This document shows, piece by piece, positions 21,295-27,527 of a stretch of DNA of 27,527 nt. The position numbers and the translations under genes were made by a program. Positions within the stretch are counted from its first letter, which is position 1; each line of letters starts with the position of its first letter. This stretch comes from a virus. Below the pieces are notes generated by a model. The model was not told where the DNA came from. It made no database searches and saw nothing but the letters and a program-made list of their open reading frames with translations. The stretch is taken from the IMG/VR virus record IMGVR_UViG_3300046002_001911, positions 1 through 27,527 of that record; one strand, 5' to 3'.

Positions 21295-22682
21295 TAGTTT
21301 TACGGGAGTATCAAAAAGAATATATTGATAAAATAAAGAAAAGTTTTAAAAACGGTAATAAAAAACTTATACTTTGTTCTGCTACGGGGTCAGGTAAAAC
21401 GATTATGTTTAGCTATATGACTTTGGAAGCTATTAATAAGGGTAAAAACGTATTAATATTAACTGATAGAAAGGAATTATTTACACAATCGACAAGCTCC
21501 CTTCATAAAATGGGGTTAGTTCCTTCCGAAATTAGACCGAGTAAAGAAGTAGATGAAAACAAATTGCACGTTGGAATGATACAAACCGTTTCAAGACGTT
21601 TAGACAAGCTAAAAGATTACTTTGATACCTTAGATTTGATAATAATAGATGAAGCTCACAAAACTATCTTTGATAAAGTATTCAATTATATAAACAAAAA
21701 CACTTTTGTAATAGGTGCAACTGCTACACCTCATCGAGAAAAGAATCAAGATAGCTTAAAATTATATTATTCTGATATTATTCAAGTTATTGATACTCCT
21801 GACTTAATAAAATTAGGGAACTTATCTACACCTGAAAGCTATGGAGTGCCGATTAATTTAAAAGGGGTAAAAACTAGAGGAGGTGATTACGATGAGAAAG
21901 CAATGGCTGATAAGTTTAGTGAAATTAAATTGTTTCATGGGGTTTTTGATAATTACCAACGATTAACGCCCAATAAGAAAGCTTTAGTATTTGCGCCAAA
22001 TGTAGAAAGTAGTAAGGAACTTGTAGAAAGTTTTAGCGACAAAGGTTTACCCTGTAAGCACGTTGACTGTTATATGAGTGATGAGGTTAGAAAATATACT
22101 TTAAAATGGTTTGCAGAAACACCCAATGCTATACTATCAAATTACGGCATATTAACAACGGGTTTTGATTGTCCTAGTATTGAAGTAGTGATACTTTACA
22201 GAGCAACTAAAAGTTTACCTTTATTCCTGCAAATGGTTGGACGTGGTTCTAGGGTTACTGAAAGTAAAAACACATTTACAATATTAGATTTTGGGAACAA
22301 TATTAAAACACATAACTATTGGGAAGCTGCCAGAGTATGGAGCTTAGATAAAAAAGAATATAAAGAAGATTCTGCACCGCTTAAAGAGTGTCCTTCATGT
22401 TACTTTATAAATTCCAATACAGCGAGTGAGTGCGCAAATTGTGGTTTTATATTTAAGAAAACAGAACAGGAACTAGAAGCAGAAATAATAGTTGAACTAC
22501 AGAAAATGAACAAATGGCAAAGTATAGATTTTTTAGTAGATGCAAGTTTTAAAGATTTAGAATTATATGCAACTGCAAAAGGGTATAGTAAGAACTGGGT
22601 TAAACATCAATTAAAAACAGAGAAAGATTTTTATGACTATGGAGAATACAAAGGATATAGAAAAGGGTGGGACAAGTACTGA
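21291..22682 (+). CDS. SF2 DEAD/DEAH-type helicase with a C-terminal zinc ribbon
   Basis: A 463-residue helicase. Visible motifs: LREYQKEYI near the start, motif I ATGSGKT (31-37), motif II DEAH (120-123), motif III GATATP (142-147) and motif VI QMVGRGSR (314-321). After the second RecA-like domain comes Cys367-x2-Cys370-x10-Cys381-x2-Cys384 (CPSC and CANC), a zinc ribbon. The layout is like RecG/UvsW/SSL2-related phage helicases that remodel branched or origin DNA. Its last 50 bp overlap the following nuclease gene. Likely acts in replication fork processing with the Erf and nuclease proteins. Confidence 0.9.
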   Translation: MIVLREYQKEYIDKIKKSFKNGNKKLILCSATGSGKTIMFSYMTLEAINKGKNVLILTDRKELFTQSTSSLHKMGLVPSEIRPSKEVDENKLHVGMIQTVSRRLDKLKDYFDTLDLIIIDEAHKTIFDKVFNYINKNTFVIGATATPHREKNQDSLKLYYSDIIQVIDTPDLIKLGNLSTPESYGVPINLKGVKTRGGDYDEKAMADKFSEIKLFHGVFDNYQRLTPNKKALVFAPNVESSKELVESFSDKGLPCKHVDCYMSDEVRKYTLKWFAETPNAILSNYGILTTGFDCPSIEVVILYRATKSLPLFLQMVGRGSRVTESKNTFTILDFGNNIKTHNYWEAARVWSLDKKEYKEDSAPLKECPSCYFINSNTASECANCGFIFKKTEQELEAEIIVELQKMNKWQSIDFLVDASFKDLELYATAKGYSKNWVKHQLKTEKDFYDYGEYKGYRKGWDKY

Positions 22683-23019
22683 AAATAAAATACAGCAGCA
22701 AATGTATTTATGGTTTGTAAATAATTACAGTTTAAAGGATAATATTAAAGGTATTTTTGCAAGTGTACCGAATGATTCAAAGGACGCTAAAGAGCAGATG
22801 AGAAAAAAAGCTACGGGAATGAAAGTAGGTCATGCAGATTTTAACGTATATTTGCCTAACGGTAAAGTATTGATGTTCGAAGTTAAGACACCAATAGGAA
22901 AACAAAGCGACCATCAAAAAAGATTTGAACTAGAAGTACAAGGATTAGGATTTGAATATTACATAGTAAGAAGTTTAGATGAGTTTAAAAATATAATAGA
23001 AACGATATGGCAGATATAA
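22633..23019 (+). CDS. VRR-NUC family nuclease
   Basis: A 128-residue PD-(D/E)xK nuclease of the VRR-NUC type. The active site is visible: Asp69 in GHADFNVYLP and Glu83-x-Lys85 in MFEVKTPIG, then SDHQKRFE and a helix near GLGFEYYIV. Such small phage enzymes are thought to cut branched DNA such as Holliday junctions. It overlaps the helicase gene by 50 bp (or 44 if translation starts at ATG 22639), a large overlap that supports co-expression. It may resolve recombination intermediates before packaging. Confidence 0.87.
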   Translation: MTMENTKDIEKGGTSTENKIQQQMYLWFVNNYSLKDNIKGIFASVPNDSKDAKEQMRKKATGMKVGHADFNVYLPNGKVLMFEVKTPIGKQSDHQKRFELEVQGLGFEYYIVRSLDEFKNIIETIWQI

Positions 23020-23210
23020 CGATGTGTAGCGGCAATAACTGCCCTAAAAAAGAAGAGTGCTACAGATTTACAGCCTACGCAAATGAATATAGACAAAGCT
23101 ACTTTTGTGAGCCGCCATTTAAGATAGTGGAAGATAAGTTCACGTGTGATATGTTTTGGGCTGACAGGAATGAGGGAATTATTAACCAATTAAAAGATAT
23201 AATGAAATGA
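23007..23210 (+). CDS. Small Cys-rich phage protein
   Basis: A 67-residue protein with five cysteines: Cys7, Cys12, Cys18, Cys34 and Cys47 (CSGNNCPKKEEC, then YFCEPPFK and CDMFW). The pattern resembles a small, common Bacteroidetes phage family with an NEYRQSYF core; a zinc or metal site is likely but the role is unknown. It overlaps the nuclease gene by 13 bp and the next gene by 4 bp. Confidence 0.65.
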   Translation: MADITMCSGNNCPKKEECYRFTAYANEYRQSYFCEPPFKIVEDKFTCDMFWADRNEGIINQLKDIMK

Positions 23211-23449
23211 ACGAGCTAGATGTATTAGTTGAGAGATTAAAGAAAATAGGTATTAATGTTGAATTAACAGGAAACATACCTTGGATTTATTTAAGGAGTG
23301 TAAACGGTAATCCGATTAAACGAGAGGACTATAAGAACGCGAATCACGGTCATTGCATTGGTTGGTATCCTTCGTTTAATTATGATACTTATCATATTAA
23401 TTGGCATGATATTAAGTATACCTTTGAATTAATTAGAAAATACAAATAA
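23207..23449 (+). CDS. Conserved phage protein of unknown function
   Basis: An 80-residue protein with the pattern LVERLKKIGINVELTGNIPW followed by IYLRSVNGN. This is a form I know from many Bacteroidetes phages without assigned function. The second half is rich in His, Tyr and Asn (HGHCIGWYPSFNYDTYHINW). Overlaps the previous gene by 4 bp; 1 bp precedes the next start. Confidence 0.65.
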   Translation: MNELDVLVERLKKIGINVELTGNIPWIYLRSVNGNPIKREDYKNANHGHCIGWYPSFNYDTYHINWHDIKYTFELIRKYK

Positions 23450-23450
23450 G

Positions 23451-23645
23451 ATGAGTACAACCTTCGGAGTAAAGATACCTAGTACAGGTGAAGTTGTACT
23501 AATAGCAAGGAGAATGAACGGTAATATAAACTTTACTAATCCAATAGCTGAACTTTTAGCAGACGAGATTAAAGTGATAGCAATGAATAACAGCCCTCAA
23601 GGGGTTTACACAATTAAAGATTTAAAAGATGGATATAACAAATGA
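23451..23645 (+). CDS. Small hypothetical protein
   Basis: A 64-residue, beta-rich protein (TTFGVKIPSTGEVVLIARRM), with a later helix (PIAELLADEIKVIAM) and a polar end. No family function known to me; similar proteins exist in phage early regions. Its last 17 bp overlap the methyltransferase gene. Confidence 0.6.
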   Translation: MSTTFGVKIPSTGEVVLIARRMNGNINFTNPIAELLADEIKVIAMNNSPQGVYTIKDLKDGYNK

Positions 23646-24255
23646 GTGTAATATGCAGTTAATGGCACGTTATCCTGATAATTATTTTGATTTAGCAATA
23701 GTAGACCCTCCTTATGGGATTTCTGTAAATATGAATGCTGGAAGAAAAAAAGACACTAAATCAAAAAAAAGAACGGTTAAAAAATGGGATAATGAAACTC
23801 CTACAAAAGAATATTTTAATGAATTATTTAGGGTTTCAAAAAATCAAATTATTTGCGGAGCTAATTATATGACCGAAAATTTACCAATTTCAATGGGTTG
23901 GATTTTCTGGGATAAATGTGTTGCAGAAGGATGCTCGTTTTCAGATGGTGAGTTAATTTGGACTTCGTTTAATCAAGCATTAAAAAAAGCCGTTATTCCT
24001 TATAGTGGTTTTATAGGTATGGAGGGCGAAAAGTTTCACCCAACAACAAAGCCTTCAAAACTTTACAAATGGATTTTAGATAAATACGCAAAGCAAGGAG
24101 ATAAAATTTTAGATACCCACTTAGGTAGTGGAAGTATTGCAATAGCGTGCCACGATTACGGATTTGACTTAACGGCGTGCGAGTTAGATAAGGAATATTA
24201 CGACAAAGCAATGCAGAGAATTAATAATCATATTTCACAACAAAAACTATTTTAA
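23629..24255 (+). CDS. DNA adenine/cytosine-N4 methyltransferase (DPPY type)
   Basis: A 208-residue methyltransferase. The catalytic motif is DPPYG (Asp26 to Gly30) near the start, and the AdoMet-binding motif is LDTHLGSGSIAIAC (Asp162 to Ser169) near the end, so motif IV comes before motif I, as in beta-class N6-A/N4-C enzymes. The usual middle part (FFWDK-like GWIFWDKC) is present. There is little room for a separate target domain. No restriction enzyme accompanies it, so it is probably an orphan enzyme protecting phage DNA from host nucleases or marking DNA. It overlaps the previous gene by 17 bp and precedes the next by 1 bp. Confidence 0.88.
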   Translation: MDITNECNMQLMARYPDNYFDLAIVDPPYGISVNMNAGRKKDTKSKKRTVKKWDNETPTKEYFNELFRVSKNQIICGANYMTENLPISMGWIFWDKCVAEGCSFSDGELIWTSFNQALKKAVIPYSGFIGMEGEKFHPTTKPSKLYKWILDKYAKQGDKILDTHLGSGSIAIACHDYGFDLTACELDKEYYDKAMQRINNHISQQKLF

Positions 24256-24256
24256 G

Positions 24257-24493
24257 ATGGGCAAAGTAATAATTGAGTTCGATTCAGTAGAAGAGCAAGA
24301 CGATATTAACATGGCTTTAAATGGCTATAAGTATAGCGTAATACTACACCAATTAGATAATGATTTAAGAAGCATAACTAAACATGGGGTATATAAGAAT
24401 ATAGAAGCCACTGAGCAGGAAATAGAACTAGCACAAGACTTAAGAGATAGTATCCACTCGTATTTATCAGAATATAACTTATCATTACTATAA
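24257..24493 (+). CDS. Conserved phage protein of unknown function
   Basis: A 78-residue acidic protein with the pattern IEFDSVEEQDDINMALNGYK, then LHQLDNDLRSITKHG. It is widespread in phages and has no known function. Mostly helical; no metal or membrane features. It starts 1 bp after the methyltransferase stop and is followed by a short gap with a -7 box. Confidence 0.7.
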   Translation: MGKVIIEFDSVEEQDDINMALNGYKYSVILHQLDNDLRSITKHGVYKNIEATEQEIELAQDLRDSIHSYLSEYNLSLL

Positions 24494-24511
24494 GTATTTA
24501 AAAAACTTAAT

Positions 24512-24519
24512 TACCTTTA
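24512..24519 (+). promoter_or_regulatory. Candidate -7 box TACCTTTA, 4 nt before the phosphoesterase start
   Basis: TACCTTTA followed by tcaa and ATG (24524). Same TAnCTTTA form as at 3423 and 9999. No clear TTG at the -33 place. It could start the packaging block. Confidence 0.4.
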
Positions 24520-24523
24520 TCAA

Positions 24524-25645
24524 ATGGTTGAAAACATAGAACGAATAATGGAGTTATTTAACTCTGGAATAGGGAAGACAAATGTGGCGAGAACAATATG
24601 TGAAGAGCAAGGAATAGAATTTGACCATAACCATAGACGAAGCGTAGGGAAGTTAATTAATCGTAGGCTAAATAATGGTATAAATCAGGAGTGCGAAGCC
24701 GTAGGAATAGACATAGATAAAGTAAAACACTATTGGTATAAAGGTGAACATTATTCTATCAATGTAAAGGGGGTCGAAAACGACTCCTTTAACTATCATG
24801 AATTTAAACAAGATTTTATAGATACAGTTGAAAAGATTAAACCTAACCACATTAAAATTGAACGTTCAGAACTCATCGAGGACTCGCACGCTTTACTTAT
24901 AGACCCCGCCGATATTCATATAAACAAACTTTGTTCTGCATTTGAAACGGGTGAAGAATATAACTCACAGATTGCAGTTCAAAGGGTTAAGCAAGGCGTC
25001 TATTCAATACTTAAAAAAAGTAAATATTTCAACATTGATAAGATTATTTTAATAGTTGGTAACGACGTTTTAAATACCGACAATGCTAAGAGCCAAACGA
25101 CAAAAGGCACACAACAGGATACGCATTTAAAATGGTTCGATGCTTTCATAATGGCGAAACAATTATACATTGATATTATAGAAACCTTGGTACAGATTGC
25201 AGATGTTGAAGTAATTTATAACGTATCTAATCATGACGAGATGAGCGGTTTTTTTCTAATGGATTCGCTTTATTCATGGTATAACACGCATGAAAATATA
25301 GAATTTAATAGAAGCCCATCACATAGAAAATATACAACCTACGGTAAAAACTTAATAGGAACTACGCACGGTGACGGGGCAAAGCAAAACGATTTACCAT
25401 TATTAATGTGCCATGAAGCTTCAAATTATTGGCACAATTGTAAACATAGATATTGGTTTACTCACCACGTTCACCACAAAACAAGCAAGGATATTATGAG
25501 CGTACAAATAGAGTCTTTACGTTCACCTAGCCCTGCTGATAGTTGGCACCATAAAAGCGGTTACCAACACTCACCTTTAGCAATTGAGGGTTTTATATTT
25601 CATAAGGAGTTTGGGCAAGTCGCACGTTTAACAACTTTATTTTAA
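24524..25645 (+). CDS. Calcineurin-like metallophosphoesterase with an N-terminal HTH-like domain
   Basis: A 373-residue protein with the full set of two-metal phosphoesterase ligands: DIH (Asp130, His132), GND (Gly179-Asp181), NHD (Asn236-Asp238), His282 in THGDG, and the HHVH block (His314, His315, His317). Before the enzyme, residues 1-45 (IERIMELFNSGIGKTNVARTI and the following SVGKLINR) look like a DNA-binding helix-turn-helix. Relatives occur in Bacteroidetes phages near the packaging genes. It may be a DNA-repair-type nuclease or a phosphatase acting on nucleotides. The start directly after a -7-like box is used. Confidence 0.85.
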   Translation: MVENIERIMELFNSGIGKTNVARTICEEQGIEFDHNHRRSVGKLINRRLNNGINQECEAVGIDIDKVKHYWYKGEHYSINVKGVENDSFNYHEFKQDFIDTVEKIKPNHIKIERSELIEDSHALLIDPADIHINKLCSAFETGEEYNSQIAVQRVKQGVYSILKKSKYFNIDKIILIVGNDVLNTDNAKSQTTKGTQQDTHLKWFDAFIMAKQLYIDIIETLVQIADVEVIYNVSNHDEMSGFFLMDSLYSWYNTHENIEFNRSPSHRKYTTYGKNLIGTTHGDGAKQNDLPLLMCHEASNYWHNCKHRYWFTHHVHHKTSKDIMSVQIESLRSPSPADSWHHKSGYQHSPLAIEGFIFHKEFGQVARLTTLF

Positions 25646-25650
25646 AAATT

Positions 25651-25755
25651 ATGGATATATTTGAAACTAAAATATTACTTTTACATTTTAACTATCATTG
25701 TAGAACGAAAAAAAACGTATCTTTGAACATGGTATTTACATATTATTTGAATTGA
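25651..25755 (+). CDS. Possible short upstream ORF coupled to the sigma-like gene
   Basis: A 34-codon frame (begins MDIFETKILLLHF, ends NMVFTYYLN) whose TGA stop shares its A with the ATG of the sigma-like gene (25753-25757). The frame also contains an in-frame ATG at 25729, 3 nt after a TATCTTTG box. It could be a real small protein, a coupling leader, or chance. Nothing else supports it as a protein. Confidence 0.3.
   Translation: MDIFETKILLLHFNYHCRTKKNVSLNMVFTYYLN
25698..25725 (+). promoter_or_regulatory. Promoter of the sigma-factor-like gene
   Basis: TTG (25698-25700), 17 bp, TATCTTTG (25718-25725), a good Bacteroidetes match. An ATG lies 3 nt later and opens an 8-codon frame ending at the start of the sigma-like gene. 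Confidence 0.65.
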
Positions 25756-26288
25756 TGAGTAATAAATTAATGATAGAGCTATCAAAATACCACTCCGAGT
25801 GGTGTAAGATTGTGCGGTCATTTGGTGTAAGCTCCGATACTTGCGAAGACGTAGTGCAGGATATGTATTTAAGACTTAACAAATTATCATCCTATGAAAA
25901 ACTGTTTAAAAACGGGGTGCTATCAAAGTCTTATGTTTGGATTACTTTAAGAAATTTACAGTTCCAACAATTTAAACAGGACAACTTAACGATTTCACTA
26001 AGCAACTATGATATACAAATAGATGAAAATTGTACATTAGATGAGGTTAAAGCGCGTTCTAATTTTAATGTAAAGATTAACAGAGAAGTAGGCAAGTGGA
26101 ATATGTACGACCAACTACTATTTTCTATCTACATGAACGATTCAATTTCAATGCGTGATATTTCAAAAGGTAGCGGAATAACTTTGAGAAGCATACAAAG
26201 GACGTTAGAGAATTGCTATCGTAGGTTAAGGCAAAATGTAGGTGAAGACTATCAAGATTTAATAAACAAAGATTACGAACTAATATAA
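25755..26288 (+). CDS. Sigma-70 family (ECF-like) sigma factor
   Basis: A 177-residue protein with two sigma regions. The N-terminal part has a region 2-like helix (SDTCEDVVQDMYLRL, about 27-41), and the C-terminal part a region 4-like helix-turn-helix (MRDISKGSGITLRSIQRTLE, about 133-152). The middle linker is long and poorly conserved. Such proteins are common near terminase genes of Bacteroidetes phages and could direct host RNA polymerase to late promoters. I use ATG 25755; a TTG at 25752 is also in frame but unlikely, because the ATG overlaps the preceding stop (TGATG). Confidence 0.75.
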   Translation: MSNKLMIELSKYHSEWCKIVRSFGVSSDTCEDVVQDMYLRLNKLSSYEKLFKNGVLSKSYVWITLRNLQFQQFKQDNLTISLSNYDIQIDENCTLDEVKARSNFNVKINREVGKWNMYDQLLFSIYMNDSISMRDISKGSGITLRSIQRTLENCYRRLRQNVGEDYQDLINKDYELI

Positions 26289-26294
26289 ATAATT

Positions 26295-26477
26295 ATGAAA
26301 TTTGAAAACATATTATCTTTAATAGATAAAGAATTAGAAAAAAGACATAATAAAACTATTGAATATTATGATTTATTTTGTAAAGTAGATGATGAGAATA
26401 AAAAATTAAAACAAGAAATAATAAATTTAAGAAATGACTTACAAGAATTAAGTAAAGAGCTTCTTAAAAATGATTAA
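26295..26477 (+). CDS. Small coiled-coil protein
   Basis: A 60-residue, strongly charged helical protein (LIDKELEKRHNKTIEYYD; later DDENKKLKQEIINLRNDLQE). It is likely a coiled coil. It follows the sigma-like gene by 6 bp. A partner or anti-sigma role is possible but unsupported. Confidence 0.55.
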   Translation: MKFENILSLIDKELEKRHNKTIEYYDLFCKVDDENKKLKQEIINLRNDLQELSKELLKND

Positions 26478-26521
26478 TATAACAGCTAAAAACATAAATA
26501 AACACTATAATAACTAATATA

Positions 26522-26887
26522 ATGGCAAAAAGAAGAGTAAGTAAAGGATTAGGTGATACAGTAGAGAAGATTTTACACGCAACAGGTATTGACAAAGTAT
26601 TTCACTTTATTGCAGGTGAAGATTGTAAATGCGAGGAGCGAAAAGAGAAACTTAATAAGTTATGGAAGTACAAAAAAATAGAATGTTTAATCGAATCAGA
26701 GCATGAATTCCTTACAGATTTTTTCAAGACGTTTAGAAACCAAGTTTCACCAGCTGAACAAGGATATCTACTTAAGATTTACAACCGCGTATTTAATGAT
26801 AAACAAATGGCTACAAGCTGTGGCGACTGTTGGAGAGATATTCTTAAGGATTTGAGATTGTTACACGCGGAATATAAACAAGATTAA
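26522..26887 (+). CDS. Conserved Bacteroidetes phage protein next to terminase
   Basis: A 121-residue protein with a recognisable start, GLGDTVEKILHATGIDKVFH, then EDCKCEERKEKLNKLW. Cysteines at 35, 37, 54, 99 and 102 (CKC, ECL, CGDC) may bind a metal. Members of this family sit beside terminase genes in many Bacteroidetes phages, so a role in packaging or in late gene control is likely, but I know of no proof. It is basic at the N-terminus and acidic later. Confidence 0.65.
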   Translation: MAKRRVSKGLGDTVEKILHATGIDKVFHFIAGEDCKCEERKEKLNKLWKYKKIECLIESEHEFLTDFFKTFRNQVSPAEQGYLLKIYNRVFNDKQMATSCGDCWRDILKDLRLLHAEYKQD

Positions 26888-26921
26888 AACATTAAATAAT
26901 TGAACTCAATTTATTTCAATT

Positions 26922-27218
26922 ATGGAAGATAAAAGAAAAAATAATGGCGGTCATTCAAATGGAGGTCGTAAAAGTAAAGCTGAAGAGCAGAATTTAATAG
27001 AGAAACTTTCTCCTATAATGCCTGAAGCGTTTAAGCAATTAGAGATAGCAATAGAAAGCGGTAAAGATTGGGCTATTAAAATGGCTTTTGAATACTATTT
27101 TGGTAAACCTAATCAAAAAATGGACGTTACAACTATGGGAGAAAAGATACAGAATATTATTAGTTTAGGAATAGGCATAAATCCCAATACAGATGAAGTA
27201 CAAAATATTGAAGACTAA
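26922..27218 (+). CDS. Putative terminase small subunit
   Basis: A 98-residue protein with a basic Gly/Arg/Lys-rich start (RKNNGGHSNGGRKSKAEEQN), then helices LIEKLSPIMPEAFKQLEIAI and DWAIKMAFEYYFGKPNQKMD. The GGRKSKAEE...YFGKP layout is the usual small terminase form in Bacteroidetes phages, binding DNA for packaging. It is placed right upstream of the large subunit. A 7-bp inverted repeat, AATTGAA (26898-26904)/TTCAATT (26915-26921), directly precedes the ATG. The last 26 bp overlap the next frame. Confidence 0.7.
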   Translation: MEDKRKNNGGHSNGGRKSKAEEQNLIEKLSPIMPEAFKQLEIAIESGKDWAIKMAFEYYFGKPNQKMDVTTMGEKIQNIISLGIGINPNTDEVQNIED

Positions 27219-27390
27219 AGGAAGTGTAATTACATTCAGGGTAAAAAGTGAATGTGAATACAACGGTTTAAAATTAGATGTAGATGTGAGTGGAACAGAC
27301 CCGCACAAATTTCTAGATGATTACGTTTGCAGTGGGAAACTTCGTGAAGAGATGAACGCATGGTTTGAAACATTACCTAAAAAAGATTGA
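27193..27390 (+). CDS. Small hypothetical protein between terminase subunits
   Basis: A 65-residue protein (begins MKYKILKTKGSVITFRVKSE), beta-rich, with an acidic end (REEMNAWFETLPKKD). It overlaps the small-terminase gene by 26 bp and the large-terminase start by 4 bp (TTGA). No known family. The overlaps suggest real coding in the packaging block. Confidence 0.55.
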   Translation: MKYKILKTKGSVITFRVKSECEYNGLKLDVDVSGTDPHKFLDDYVCSGKLREEMNAWFETLPKKD

Positions 27391-27527
27391 GATTATTAGT
27401 AAAGCAGGAACACGCAACCTATTATCTAAACGATAGGACAACTGAAGAAGTTTTATACGGTGGAGCTGCTGGTGGTGGCAAGTCGGCTTTCGGTTGCCTT
27501 TGGCTTATATCTATGTGCCAAAAGCCT
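27387..27527 (+). CDS. terL: Terminase large subunit, N-terminal fragment
   Basis: The first 47 codons of a TerL ATPase, cut by the window end. The Walker A motif GGAAGGGKS (about residues 25-33) is preceded by YLNDRTTEEVLY. Large terminases drive DNA into the capsid with ATP and cut the concatemer. The start is TTG at 27387-27389. The frame is closed by a stop at 27378-27380 and contains no ATG before the Walker A motif, so TTG is the best choice, or translation is coupled from the previous gene. The rest lies outside. Confidence 0.85.
   Translation, partial: MRLLVKQEHATYYLNDRTTEEVLYGGAAGGGKSAFGCLWLISMCQKP

Noticed and set aside
25752-25754. TTG start for the sigma-like gene
   Set aside because: The next codon is ATG and it overlaps the preceding stop as TGATG, a better start.
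27515-27523. Fifth copy of GTGCCAAAA, in the terminase gene
   Set aside because: It is a 9-mer within coding sequence, far from the other copies, and is likely a coincidence.

Overview
The window looks like about 27.5 kb of a tailed (siphovirus-like, HK97-fold) phage or prophage of a Bacteroidetes host, probably one of the Flavobacteriia. The evidence is the low GC content, the A-rich start regions with almost no Shine-Dalgarno sequences, and several Bacteroidetes-type promoters (TTG or TTTG, 17-19 bp, TAnnTTTG). The proteins also match families I know from Bacteroidetes phages. Every gene I accept is on the + strand. Both ends are cut inside genes: a tail-associated protein on the left and the terminase large subunit on the right. 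The two ends could join in a circular or circularly permuted genome. I see no integrase, repressor, tRNA or CRISPR.

Layout. 1-3365: end of a tail-tip-like gene, a virion-type protein and the tape measure protein. 3435-9980: head and connector module with an XkdF-like protease/scaffold, major capsid protein, tail-tube-like protein, portal with an unusual C-terminal extension, adaptor, tail-terminator-like protein and a jelly-roll protein. 10011-13562: large fibre or spike and its small neighbour. 13568-15067: lysis module with a small membrane protein, holin, M15 peptidase endolysin and GH24 muramidase. A GC-richer, well-folded noncoding stretch ending in a strong terminator lies between the two endolysins. 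15068-15271: two terminator-like hairpins, then a near-perfect host-type promoter. 15272-18562: a tight operon of small early genes, many overlapping by ATGA, including an Erf single-strand annealing protein. 18558-19550: about 1 kb that is nearly all noncoding except for one small lipoprotein gene; it is full of inverted repeats and is the best candidate for a replication origin and its control region. 19551-24493: replication and DNA-metabolism genes (SF3 helicase, SF2 helicase, VRR-NUC nuclease, DNA methyltransferase and small proteins). 24524-27527: metallophosphoesterase, sigma-factor-like protein and packaging genes.

How it may work together (inference): the SF3 helicase would start replication from the repeat-rich region just upstream of it, with the SF2 helicase, Erf and the nuclease handling recombination and processing. 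The sigma-like protein may shift transcription to the head, tail and lysis genes. Several -7-like boxes lie only 2-4 nt before an ATG, which suggests leaderless mRNAs. The most unusual signal is the leader of the SF3 helicase gene (19421-19551). It has a consensus promoter, a small hairpin whose loop is ATGCAG, a terminator hairpin whose loop carries the complement CTGCAT, and a third ATGCAG-containing copy touching the start codon. This is an arrangement of competing pairings like those of attenuators and plasmid copy-number switches.
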